Shown one piece after another: positions 28,315 to 37,541 of a stretch of 64,000 bases of DNA. How positions within the stretch are numbered: position 1 is the first letter of the stretch; each line of letters starts with the position of its first letter. A program made the translations under genes and the position numbers. Source of the DNA: CAWJLE01 sp963843645. Lineage in GTDB: Bacteria > Chloroflexota > Anaerolineae > DAOTYC01. A model generated the notes under the pieces. The model was not told where the DNA came from. It worked only from the letters and a program-made list of their open reading frames with translations, and searched no databases. The stretch spans positions 1,364,001 through 1,428,000 of the forward strand of contig CAWJLE010000001.1 in assembly GCA_963843645.1 (NCBI GenBank). The letters are read 5' to 3'.

Positions 28315-28824
28315 CGACTTGAACACCTTTCAATGATTGCAGGATGTGATGATCAACGCGAGATTGAACTCGCGATGGGAAGCGCTGATTCCCGGCGAAA
28401 CCGCTGGCAAGCACATAAGAAGGCGTGAGATAGTCTCACGCCTCTGGTGTTCGAACCCCAATGCTCCGTCGTGCAGCAGCGGACGAGGGGCTGAGTGCCG
28501 TCTGCGAGAAAAAGTCCGAGAATCTTAATATGGTAATGAATGAGATTGTGTCGTCTTTTACAATGATACATGGTATCATATTCCAGTGGGTGTGTCAAGG
28601 ACCTGTTAAGGATTTTAAGGTTCGAATTGCGACTGTTTCCCATGCGCCACGGGCATTGGCGACCCAGGTACGCTGTCGCGAGTCGAGCCTGAACGTTTTG
28701 CCATTTCCGGTCGCTTATTGTAAGATTAGCCGCTTTTGAACCCATAGGACAATCACAGCGGGACTTCGTGCCCGGTGGGATCGAGCGTTCGATCCCGGGC
28801 AGTCTCAACCAGGAGGATGCATTG
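28315..28824. other. 510-base AT-richer intergenic region with two small palindromes
   Basis: No convincing gene is seen. The region holds a perfect 10-bp inverted repeat with a 3-base loop at 28421-28443 (AGGCGTGAGA tag TCTCACGCCT). A second palindrome is at 28563-28579 (ATGATAC atg GTATCAT). A GTTCGAACCCC string at about 28449 looks like a tRNA T-loop, but no acceptor or anticodon arms fit. Close to the next gene, 28770-28800 can fold into a bulged hairpin 10 bases before the AGGAGG site, a possible leader structure. Promoters here are unclear; a TTTACA at 28557 has only a weak -10 partner. Confidence 0.5.
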
Positions 28825-29349
28825 ATGAGGAAGTTGGGTCTTGGGCTGATATTGGTCGTCCTGACCGGCCTGGTCGCCGGTTGCGGTGGCGCGGTCGCGC
28901 CTGCGCCGCTGCCTGTCGTGAATTTGCCGACGAAGGCGCCCCCCACCGTCACGCCCGTTCCCGCGAATGACGAGGATGCTGTCACGCAACTGGTTCGCGC
29001 GGAGGGCGAGGGTGTGGTGCAGCAGGATATCGACCGTCTGATGGACATCTGGGCTGCCGACGGGCAGATCGTCGATGCCAATCACACGCCCGACAACACG
29101 GCCGACGACGCCAAGTGGATCGGCCGAGACGCCATCCGGCAGCGATACGTCAATCTGGTCTTCCCCTCCGCTCCAATGAAGGCCGAGGCGGGGGATTTGC
29201 GCGTGACGCTGGACGCGACGAAGGCCACGGTCACGGCCACTACTAACATCGGCGACGAGGTCTCGCCCTCCGGCGACAAGTGGACCTTGGAGAAGCGCGA
29301 CGGGCGCTGGTACATCACCAGCCTGACCTACAATCTGGAGCCCAACTGA
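28825..29349 (+). CDS. lipoprotein with SnoaL/NTF2-like domain
   Basis: 174 residues. ATG 28825 is 8 bases after a perfect AGGAGG. The signal peptide ends in the lipobox LVAGC (Cys near residue 20), followed by a Pro-Thr-rich linker to about residue 50. The rest (VTQLVRAEGEGVVQQDIDRLMDIWAADGQIVD and LEKRDGRWYITSLTYN) fits the cone-shaped NTF2-like fold of SnoaL or DUF4440 proteins. Such lipoproteins are common but without assigned role. A strong terminator follows at 29433, so it is a single-gene unit. Confidence 0.8.
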   Translation: MRKLGLGLILVVLTGLVAGCGGAVAPAPLPVVNLPTKAPPTVTPVPANDEDAVTQLVRAEGEGVVQQDIDRLMDIWAADGQIVDANHTPDNTADDAKWIGRDAIRQRYVNLVFPSAPMKAEAGDLRVTLDATKATVTATTNIGDEVSPSGDKWTLEKRDGRWYITSLTYNLEPN

Positions 29350-29432
29350 TATCTCCGACAACGTGCGAGTCTCCGGGACGGCCGCAGCGGTCTTCCACAC
29401 GATTGCCCGGCCAGACGAGTCTTCAGAAGCTC

Positions 29433-29465
29433 AGCCACCCACAGCATCGTGGGTGGCTTTTTATA
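29433..29465 (+). terminator. Rho-independent terminator
   Basis: AGCCACCCA (29433-29441) pairs with TGGGTGGCT (29450-29458) around an 8-base loop, followed by TTTTATAT. It lies 83 bases after the lipoprotein stop codon. Confidence 0.9.
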
Positions 29466-29571
29466 TGGAACTGTACCTTCAAGGGCAGGGAACCTTTTCA
29501 CCGACGGCGGCGTCTCAGAAGTGAACGGGCGAAAGCGTTCGCTCTCGAAGCCCTGAAAGGAGCTTGCCGCA

Positions 29572-31745
29572 ATGAACAAGAGAACTCCCCTCATTTCCGC
29601 TGATGACGATACTGTCTTTATGGCTAGTCGGCGCCGGCGCCGCTGTGGGCCGACGGTGTCATTATCCCGGTGCCTCCACCGGACGTCCCTATCCTCGATG
29701 CAGCGCCGTTGGCGGTCAAATACCATCACGTCGAGGTGAGCATCGAAGACCAGGTGGCGACGACCCAAATCGATCAGGTTTTCGTTAACGAGTCGAGCTA
29801 TCAGCTCGAGGGGACCTACGTCTTCCCGCTGCCGGAAGATGCCTCGATCTCGTCGTTCGCCATGTACGTGGACGGCCAGCGGCTAGATGGCGAGGTGCTG
29901 GACCGCGAGCAGGCCCGGCGCATCTACGAGGACATCGTTCGCAAGCGCCGCGACCCGGCGCTGCTCGAGTACGTGGGGCGGAGCGCATTTCGCGCCCGAA
30001 TCTTCCCCATTCCGCCGCACAGCGAGAAGCGCGTTCAGCTCGAATATAGCCAGGTTCTGACCATGGACGGGGGCCTCGTCCGCTACGTATATCCCCTGGA
30101 CACCGAGCGCTTTTCTGCCAGGGACATTCCGGACGTGCAGATCCACGTCGATATTCGTTCCAGGGAGGCGATCAAGTCGGTCTACTCACCCAGCCACGAC
30201 GTCGCTGTGGATCGCCCGAGCGATTATCGGGCGGTGGTCGGCCTGGAGGAGTCTGACGTCAAGCCCGACAAGGACTTTGCCCTGTACTACACCGTGTCTG
30301 AGCAGGACGTCGGCCTGAACCTCACGACCTATAAGCCGCGGGGCGAGGAGGGCTTCTTCTTGCTGCTGGCCGCGCCCAAGATCCAGGTGGACCAGCGGGC
30401 GGTTATCGCCAAGGACGTCGTCTTCGTCCTGGACACGTCGGGCAGCATGCGGGGCGAGAAGCTCCGGCAGGCCAAGGGCGCGCTCAAATACGTCCTGGAC
30501 AACCTGAACGGTGAGGATCGCTTCAACATCATCGCCTTCAGCACCGGCCTTCATTCCTACGCAGATACTCTGCGGCCGGCCGCCGAGCGGAAGGATGCCC
30601 TGCAGTTCGTCGACGAGCTCAAAGCCGCCGGCGGCACGAACATCGAGCGCGCGCTGACCGAGGCGTTGGGCCAGGCGGAGAGCGGCCGGCCGCAGATCGT
30701 CATCTTCCTGACCGACGGCCTGCCGACCGAGGGTGTCACCGAGCCGTCGGATATCATCGGTCGTGTCGACAAGTCTGCCAGAGCTGAGGCGCGCATCTTC
30801 GCTTTCGGCGTCGGCGACGACGTGAACACGACGCTGCTCGACACCATCACGCAGGGGCATCGCGGCGCCGCGGGTTACGTCCGTCCCGGCCAGGACATCG
30901 AGGCTGAAGTCTCCGACTTCTATCGTAAGGTCAGCACGCCGGTGCTGTCGGATCTGAAACTGGACTTTGGCGGCGTCCGCGTGACCGACGTGTACCCTGA
31001 TCCGCTGCCGGACCTGTTCGCCGGCTCGCAGCTCGTCCTGGTGGGGCGCTATCGGAGCGATGGCGAGGGCAGCGGTGGGAAGGTGACATTGTCCGGCAAG
31101 GTCAACGGGCAAACCCAGACGTTCACCTACGAAGATGCCTCGTTCCGCGAACAGGGAGGTGAGAGCTTCATCGCCCGGCTGTGGGCGACGCGGCGCATCG
31201 GATACCTGCTCAGCCAGATTCGGCTCCACGGCGAGCGGAGCGAGGACCGCGAGCTGGTGGACGAGATCGTGGATCTGGCGGTGCGGTACGGGATCGTGAC
31301 CCCTTACACCTCGTTTCTGGTCCAGGAAGACGTGGACGTGCTCAGCCCAACCGCGCGGTCCCGGATCGCCAACGAGGCCTACGCGGCCCAGCAGGCTGCG
31401 CCGGCACCCATGGCCGGGGCGGCGGCCGTCGACCGTTCGATGGATGAAGCAGGGCTCCGCAAGGCCGAGACCGTCATGGGCACCGAACAGGCGGAGGTCA
31501 AGGCGGTGAGCGACAAAACCTTCGTCCTGCGCAACGGCGTGTGGATCGACACGACCTTCGATGCCGGCAAGATGACGCCGCAGAAGATCGGCTTCGGCAG
31601 CGACACGTACTTCCAGTTTGTGTCTGCGCACCCGGAGTGGGGCGCGTACTTCGCGCTGGGGCGGCAGGTCGTCGTCGTTCTGGACGGCCGTGCATACGAG
31701 ATTGCCGAGGGCGAGTTCCCGCCGGTTGCTCTGCCCGCGCCGTGA
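29572..31745 (+). CDS. exported VIT and von Willebrand factor A domain protein (two frame changes near the start)
   Basis: ATG 29572 has AAAGGAG upstream. The signal peptide can be read only by stepping +1 near 29602 and again near 29646 (MTILSLWLVGAGAA, then WADGVIIPVPPP). The rest, from 29670, is one open frame. The VIT domain (about 35-165) contains HHVEVSIEDQVATTQIDQVF and the CXXC-less ARRIYEDIVRKRRDPALLE segment. The vWA domain starts at VVFVLDTSGSMRGEK, a perfect MIDAS DxSGS, with GGTNIERAL and FLTDGLPTEG as the second and third MIDAS loops. A C-terminal region around ETVMGTEQAEVKAVSDKTFVLRNGVWIDTTFD resembles the family's usual end. Inter-alpha-trypsin-inhibitor heavy-chain-like proteins of this type are exported and probably bind protein partners. 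About 723 residues. Confidence 0.85.
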
Positions 31746-31773
31746 TTCTCGATTCATTGTCGGACGTTTGACG

Positions 31774-31812
31774 CCCTCTGGCGGGCCTCGCATGGCACGG
31801 CCTGCCAGAGGG
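31774..31812 (+). terminator. 14-bp stem hairpin after the VIT-vWA gene
   Basis: CCCTCTGGCGGGCC (31774-31787) pairs with GGCCTGCCAGAGGG (31799-31812), one G-T type mismatch. No T-run follows, so termination is uncertain. Confidence 0.5.
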
Positions 31813-31875
31813 ATGTACAGCGGCCCAGCTCGAGTGACGCTCCCGAAAAGCGCGTAGGATCATCGCGCAACGTGC

Positions 31876-31904
31876 TAGACAGCCTATTCCTTTCGCCGTA
31901 TAAT
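31876..31904 (+). promoter_or_regulatory. sigma-70-type promoter for the DUF3160 gene
   Basis: TAGACA (31876-31881), 17 bases, TATAAT (31899-31904), located 73 bases before GTG 31978. Confidence 0.7.
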
Positions 31905-31977
31905 GAGCGATAGGAATGATCGTGGGTGGGCAAACCAATCGATGCGGTGAAGGCAAGGTCTGCGAGGAGGAAGAGCC

Positions 31978-34125
31978 GTGAAAGTGCGTAGCCTCCGGGT
32001 GTGGTGGTGCCTGACGATGGCCGTTTGCGTCGGTTTGGCCTCCAGCGGGTTCAGTGGTTGGCCGCTTGCGGACTTGGGCGGCTCCGGAACGTCGGAGCCC
32101 AATGTGCCGAGCTTCATACGGCTGGGGGAAAGAACGATGAGCGATCGTCTCCAGGGACAGGGCCCCGACGTCTTGGCCGGGCTCAGCGACGTCCAGGTTA
32201 AGGCACTGCAGGACAACGGCTTCGTCGTCGTGCCGGACACCGCACCGCAGATCTATTCCATCTATCAGCAGGCCTCGAAGCAGAGCTGGCCGGTTTTCGT
32301 GACGACCGACGCGACGCTGCACACCTACCACGTGCTGTTCGATTACGCGCTGCGCCAAACCGAGTCGGAGTACCTCATCCCCGCGCTGGGCAAGCTAACG
32401 AAGGGCATGATGCAGGCTTCACTCGAGCAGATGCAAGCGACCGGCGGCGACGTCCAGGCTGCTGCTCGCTCAAACGTCGCTTTCTTTGGCGTCGCGCAAT
32501 CGCTTCTCGATCCCGCCGCGGTCGATTCCGGCGGAGGTCAAAGACCTGGTTAAGGCCGAACTCAGCCTGATCGACGCGCATGACAGCGTGGCCCGGTCGC
32601 CGATCTTTGGGGCGGCCGAGGATTACACGCAGTACGTCCCGCGCGGACATTACACCCGCAACGAAGCGTTCCAGCGCTACTTCCGGGCCATGATGTGGCT
32701 GGGCCGGATGGGCTTCCGGCTGCGCCCCGGCGACGCGCCGGACGCTGTCGCCCTGGGCCGGCAGCAGACGCGCCAGGCGATTCTGATCGTGCTGGCGCTG
32801 AAGAATACGCGGCTGGACGATGAGCAGGCCTGGGCGGTGTGGCAGCGGATCGAGCGGGCGACGGCCTTCTTCGTGGGCCGCGCGGACGACTTGAGCGTCG
32901 AGGACTACAGCCCGGTGGTGGACAAGTTCTACGGCGAGAACCCGCAGCCGGCTGCTCCCCAGGATACCACGCGTCTCGACCAATTCATTGCGGAGGCGCT
33001 GACGTTGCGCCCGCCACGCATCACCGCCGCGCCGGCCACGGATCGTGAGAATCCTGCGGTGACCACGGTGGGCCTGAGGTTCATGGGCCAGCGCTTCGTT
33101 TTCGACTCGTACATTTTCCAGCAGCTGGTCTTCAACCAGGTGAAGGGTTACACGGGCTCTGATCAGCCGTTCACGTGGGTGCAAGTCCCAGGGCGGGCCG
33201 ATCCGTGGCTTCCCTCGCGGCCTGGACATCGCTTCGGTCTTCGGCTCCGCTCGCGCGGACGGATATCCTGCAAAGGACGGCGACACTGCCTACGAGGGCT
33301 ACGACACCCAGGTGGCGAAACTGCAGCAAGAGCTGCAAGACCTGCCGCCGGAGCAATGGACTGAGAACCTGTACTGGAGCTGGCTCCACAGCTTGCAGCC
33401 TCTGCTGCAACCCAAGGACGAGGCAGCCCCGGCCTTCATGCGAGGCACTGCCTGGATCGACAAGGATCTGAACACCTTCCTCGGCTCGTGGACCGAGCTG
33501 CGCCACGATACGTTGTTGTACGCCAAGCAGAGCAGCACGATGATGGCCACTTCCTTGCGCCCGCATCCAGCAACCCAGCGGCGGATACGTCGAGCCGGAG
33601 ACCGAGGTCTACGCCCGGCTGGCCGCCCTCGACCCGGCAGACCAGCGCCGAGCTGGAGGCGAACGGAGTGCTGAGCAACGAGGTGAAGGACCGCCTGCAG
33701 AAGATGGCTGTTTTCGTCGATTCCCTGCGCAGCATGAGCGAACGCGAGCTGAACGGTCAGGCGCTGACCAAAGAGGACAACGATCATCCTGCGTACGGTC
33801 GGGGGCTTCCTGGAGGGACTGACGACGTTTTCGGAGGTAACCCAGAAGGCGATCACCTCGGAGACGGACCAGCGCATGGCGGTCGTAGCCGACGTCCACA
33901 CCGACCTGAACAGCGGTCAAGCGCTGGAAGAGGCCGTCGGTCCGGCCTTCCGCATCATCGTGATGGCGCCCATCGACGGCCAACCGACGCCCGCGGTGGG
34001 CGGAGTCTTCTCGTACTACGAATTCAAGCAGCCGATCGCTCAGCGGCTGACGGACGAGGCGTGGCAGGGCCTGCCCGAATCTGCCGGCGCGGCCGTCCTG
34101 GACCCAGAGCTTCATCGTCGACTGA
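31978..34125 (+). CDS. DUF3160 domain-containing exported protein (about six frame changes)
   Basis: GTG 31978 follows a GAGGAGGAAG site and starts a signal sequence (about 8-25). Family-typical text is VFVTTDATLHTYHVLFDYALRQTE near residue 100, FQRYFRAMMWLGRMGFR, LYWSWLHSLQPLL, FLGSWTELRHDTLLYAKQS and, after frame repair, GGYVEPETEVYARLAAL. The frame steps +1 near 32525, 33210, 33582, 33640, 33783 and 34098, and the true end is then WTQSFIVD with TGA at 34123-34125. About 713 residues. The function of DUF3160 is unknown; the proteins are exported and common in Chloroflexota and some Planctomycetes and Bacteroidetes. It is followed 28 bases later by a histidine kinase gene and may share its transcript. 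Confidence 0.8.
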
Positions 34126-34153
34126 CCGCGACCAGGCGAGGACTTGTGGGGAT

Positions 34154-35722
34154 ATGGTAGACTATCAGTTGCGACAACGCGAATACCTGCTGCGCATCAG
34201 CCGGGCGATGAGTTCGCGGCTCGATCTGCCGTCGTTGCTCGCGCTCATCATCCAGAGCGCAGTGGACATGCTGCAGGGCGAAGTGGGCTTCATTGCGCTG
34301 CACCGATCGAGCGGCGAGTTCGAGATCCGGGCCAGCTTCGGCATCCCACCGAAGCTGCTGCCGGTTTTTGCCCCGTTCCTCACTGGCATCCCGCGTTTCG
34401 AGGGCAATTCGTACCTGCCCCTGTGGCAGGTTCCGGACCTGCGCTTCAAGTTGGAGGTCGTGGCGGCAACCAGCGGAGTTAACCTGAGGCAGGTGGTTGC
34501 TCTGCCTCTCGTCACCGAGGATCGGCTGCTGGGCGTCATCTACGTCTTCCGCAGCACGGGGGTGGATTTCTCGACGAACGACCGGCAGGTGCTGGCGTCA
34601 TTTGCCGACCAGGCGGCCATCGCGGTGCGCAACGCGCACCTGTACGAACAGGCGTTTGCGGAGAAGCAGCTGCTGGACGCAGTCATCGAGAGCAGCTCGA
34701 CGGGCCTGATGATTCTGGACACGAGCTGCCACATCGTCAGGATCAACCGGGCATTGGGCCGCATGACCGGCGTCGACCCGGACGATGCGGTGGGCAAGCC
34801 GTGCAGTGAAGTCCTGCAGCTGCACCAGCACGAAGGGACAGGCGACGTCGACGTCTGCCGCGACAATTGCCCGCTGCAGCACCTGGCTCCCGGTGAGAAA
34901 AAGCGCGTGGAGGCCAATCTCCACGCCGCGGGCCAGCCCAAGCTGACGGTCCAGGTCGTCTACACGCCTCTGTACGACAAAGAAGGCAATATCATCGACA
35001 TCGTGGCCAACGTGGACGACATCACTCGCTTCCGGGAGGCGGAACAGCTCAAATCCACCTTCATCTCGGTCGTGTCGCACGAATTGAAGACCCCCGTGGC
35101 GCTGATCAAGGGTTACGCCGACACGCTGCGGCGTGAGGACGCCAAATGGGACGAGCAGACGATACGCGAAAGCCTGGGCATCATCGTCGAAGAGAGCGAT
35201 CACTTGAGCCACCTCATCGACAATTTGCTTGAGGCGTCGCGCGTTCAGGCCGGCGGACTGTCGCTGAAGCCCAGCCACTTTCTGCTGCCGCCACTCGTCG
35301 AGAAGCTGACCGCCGGGTTCAGCCTGCAGACCAAAGAGCACCACTTCCAGGTGGATTTTCATCCCGATTTTCCGCCAGTCTACGGCGACGAGCAGCGCAT
35401 CGAGGAAGTTGTGTCCAATCTGATCGGCAACGCGGTGAAATACTCGCCGCAAGGCGGCACGATCTTCGTGGGTGGGCGGGCCGACGGGCAATGGGTCACC
35501 GTGTACGTGGCCGATCAAGGCGTCGGTATCGCCCCAGAAGATCAAGAGAACATCTTCGAGCGCTTCTACCGGGTCGAGAACCACCTGACTCGCACCACCC
35601 AGGGGACCGGATTGGGGCTGTACCTGGCGCGAGCCATCGTGGAAGCGCACGGTGGGCGGATTTGGGTGGAGAGCATGCCCAGCAAAGGCTCCATATTCAT
35701 CTTCACACTTCCCCAGCGTTGA
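34154..35722 (+). CDS. GAF-PAS sensor histidine kinase
   Basis: 522 residues with an intact frame. ATG 34154 follows TGGGGA. There are no membrane segments. A GAF domain (about 20-165) is followed by a PAS domain (about 175-295) that carries a small cysteine cluster, CRDNCPLQH, near residue 235. The HisKA H-box is FISVVSHELKTPVALIKGYADTL with the phosphoacceptor His. HATPase motifs are NLIGNAVKYSPQGG (N box), VADQGVGIAPED (G1), FERFYRVEN (F) and GTGLGLYLARAIVEAHGG (G2). It pairs with the OmpR-type regulator 26 bases downstream as a two-component system. The signal is unknown; the DCRxxC-like motif in PAS could bind metal or sense redox. Confidence 0.92.
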   Translation: MVDYQLRQREYLLRISRAMSSRLDLPSLLALIIQSAVDMLQGEVGFIALHRSSGEFEIRASFGIPPKLLPVFAPFLTGIPRFEGNSYLPLWQVPDLRFKLEVVAATSGVNLRQVVALPLVTEDRLLGVIYVFRSTGVDFSTNDRQVLASFADQAAIAVRNAHLYEQAFAEKQLLDAVIESSSTGLMILDTSCHIVRINRALGRMTGVDPDDAVGKPCSEVLQLHQHEGTGDVDVCRDNCPLQHLAPGEKKRVEANLHAAGQPKLTVQVVYTPLYDKEGNIIDIVANVDDITRFREAEQLKSTFISVVSHELKTPVALIKGYADTLRREDAKWDEQTIRESLGIIVEESDHLSHLIDNLLEASRVQAGGLSLKPSHFLLPPLVEKLTAGFSLQTKEHHFQVDFHPDFPPVYGDEQRIEEVVSNLIGNAVKYSPQGGTIFVGGRADGQWVTVYVADQGVGIAPEDQENIFERFYRVENHLTRTTQGTGLGLYLARAIVEAHGGRIWVESMPSKGSIFIFTLPQR

Positions 35723-35748
35723 ACCGGTTTCAAGGAGGAAGGTCCGAA

Positions 35749-36483
35749 ATGTCGTTGCTGAGCAACAAGACGATTCTGGTAGTCGACGACGAGCCGCGCA
35801 TGGTGCGCTTCGTGCGCATGAACCTGGAGTTGGAAGGGTGCCGCGTCATCCAGTCCGCCAACGGACTGGACGCCCTGGAGAAGGTGCGCGTAGACATTCC
35901 GGACATGGTGCTGTTGGACGTCATGATGCCCGAGATGGACGGATTCGAGACGCTCAGGCACATTCGTGAAACGTCGACCGTTCCGGTCATCATGCTGACA
36001 GTGAAGTCCGAAGAGGACGATCTGATCAAAGGGCTGGAGTTGGGGGCGGACGATTACGTGACCAAGCCTTTCAGCCCGCGTGAGCTGATCAGCCGCATGA
36101 AAGCCGTGCTCCGGCGCGTGGAGATGGAGTCGCCCTCCACGGCCAGCAATGTGTTGACCATCGATTTAGACCTGTCCGTCGATTTCCAGCGTCACGAAGC
36201 GATCGTCCGCGGAGAGCGCATCAAGTTGCGCCCAACCGAGTATCGGCTGCTCTACCACCTGGTGAACAACCCCGGCTGGGTGATGACCCACGAGATGCTG
36301 CTGTCGAAAGTGTGGGGCTACGAATACCGCGACGACAGCCACCTGCTGCGGCTGTACATCACGTACCTGCGCAAGAAGATCGAGTCCAATCCTTCGGAGC
36401 CCAAGTACATCCTCACCGAGCGGGGCGTGGGCTATCGGTTCATGGATTTTCGCGCAAGCCCATCTCCTGCAGCCGAGTCTTGA
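35749..36483 (+). CDS. OmpR/PhoB-family response regulator
   Basis: 244 residues. ATG 35749 is 8 bases after AAGGAGGAAGG. Receiver domain (about 8-122): VDDE acidic pair, VLLDVMMPEMDG phosphoacceptor, MLTVKSE switch residue and YVTKPFSPREL Lys. The winged helix (about 135-232) shows KLRPTEYRLLYHLVNNPGWV and the recognition helix DDSHLLRLYITYLRKKIE. It forms a two-component pair with the kinase upstream. Its last 44 bases overlap, tail to tail, the end of the DUF4013 gene on the other strand. Confidence 0.95.
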   Translation: MSLLSNKTILVVDDEPRMVRFVRMNLELEGCRVIQSANGLDALEKVRVDIPDMVLLDVMMPEMDGFETLRHIRETSTVPVIMLTVKSEEDDLIKGLELGADDYVTKPFSPRELISRMKAVLRRVEMESPSTASNVLTIDLDLSVDFQRHEAIVRGERIKLRPTEYRLLYHLVNNPGWVMTHEMLLSKVWGYEYRDDSHLLRLYITYLRKKIESNPSEPKYILTERGVGYRFMDFRASPSPAAES

Positions 36484-37537
36484 GAGTCTCCAGCGAGCGC
36501 GGACCGAACCCCTTAACGGAAACGAGCCGTTCTTCTCCCGCCTTCAGTGCGTCGAGCACGTGCCCGATGGACACGTATCCGGCCTCCATCAGCGTGTCTT
36601 GAATCCGACCCGGCAGGCCTAGTTCGCCCAGACTTCGCTCGTAAGGGGTGAGAGGCTGCCTCGCGGCTGCCTCCTGCTCCGGTGTTGGCTCCGCAGATAC
36701 CGTCGGCTCGGCTTCTCCGGTGTCCGCGGGGGGCGCGACTTCGCCGGCCTTGGGTTCCGGCGCCGGACTGCCCGCAGGCGGTTCCGGTGCTTGAATCGTC
36801 GGCGTGAGCGCTGCCAGACTGCCGCGGTAGATCTGGGCAAACAGGGTCATTCGAAAAACCCGCTTGTAGAACGAGAACGGCGCGGAAACGAAGGGGATGA
36901 GCAGGCACAGGCAGACCGTGTAGTACATGATGGCCAGGACGATGCCCATTGCGTAGGACAGGCCCAGCGAAACGGCCCAGACCACGGCGAAATCGCCAAG
37001 CTGAATGCGAATGATGCGCCAAACCTGGTCCAGCTCGAACGCGGCGCCCAGATTGTCCGTTGCCGCCAGCCGCGCCACCGCGATGGGCGCTGCCAGCCAA
37101 CCGGCCAGGAGCGCGATCAGCGACAGCAGGAACATACTGATGGCCATGATCGTGGAGAACGCTCCGAAAGTTCCGAACCATGGCCGCGCGCCGTGGGCCA
37201 GCCCATCCGCTCCGCTCCAACCCGAGACCGCCACGCCGGCGAAGAAGGTCATGGCCGCGCTGGCGAGCAGAACGAGTCCCGGCAGAATGTAGACCAGGAA
37301 AACAATCAGGTAGTAGATGCCCTTAAGGACCAGGTCGCCCCAGTCATCCCATTCGGGCAGGGCGGCTTCACCGGTGTCGATGGTATGGCGCATCAATCGC
37401 ACGATGTAGCCCAGCACGAACAACGTTGGGATGATGGGGATCACGTAGCCGGCCAGTGTGAGCACGCTGCCGATCAGGGCCTTGTTGCCCCACTTAAGAT
37501 CCTTGAACGGGAAGGTAAACGACTTCTCGGTCACCAT
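36440..37537 (-). CDS. DUF4013 multi-pass membrane protein with C-terminal RpoA-CTD-like helix-hairpin-helix domain
   Basis: 365 residues from ATG 37537; AGGAGGG lies in the end of the AI-2E gene. Residues 1-245 are the membrane domain: FKDLKWGNKALIGSVLTLAGYVIPIIP and later hydrophobic segments, about six helices, typical of DUF4013. A Pro-Glu-Ala linker (about 248-300) connects to LGLPGRIQDTLMEAGYVSIGHV...LVSVKGFGPRSLETLKTRL. This resembles the C-terminal domain of RNA polymerase alpha subunit, with its two helix-hairpin-helix turns. DUF4013 proteins usually end after the membrane part, so the added domain is unusual. It starts 4 bases after the AI-2E stop codon and is probably cotranscribed. 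Confidence 0.8.
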   Translation of the reverse strand: MVTEKSFTFPFKDLKWGNKALIGSVLTLAGYVIPIIPTLFVLGYIVRLMRHTIDTGEAALPEWDDWGDLVLKGIYYLIVFLVYILPGLVLLASAAMTFFAGVAVSGWSGADGLAHGARPWFGTFGAFSTIMAISMFLLSLIALLAGWLAAPIAVARLAATDNLGAAFELDQVWRIIRIQLGDFAVVWAVSLGLSYAMGIVLAIMYYTVCLCLLIPFVSAPFSFYKRVFRMTLFAQIYRGSLAALTPTIQAPEPPAGSPAPEPKAGEVAPPADTGEAEPTVSAEPTPEQEAAARQPLTPYERSLGELGLPGRIQDTLMEAGYVSIGHVLDALKAGEERLVSVKGFGPRSLETLKTRLQEMGLRENP

Positions 37538-37541
37538 GGCT

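Noticed and set aside
28440..28480. tRNA-like T-loop string GTTCGAACCCC
   Set aside because: No acceptor, D or anticodon stems can be formed around it on either strand.
30186..31793. 535-codon minus-strand frame
   Set aside because: It lies wholly opposite the well-conserved VIT-vWA gene and is a GC-rich shadow frame.
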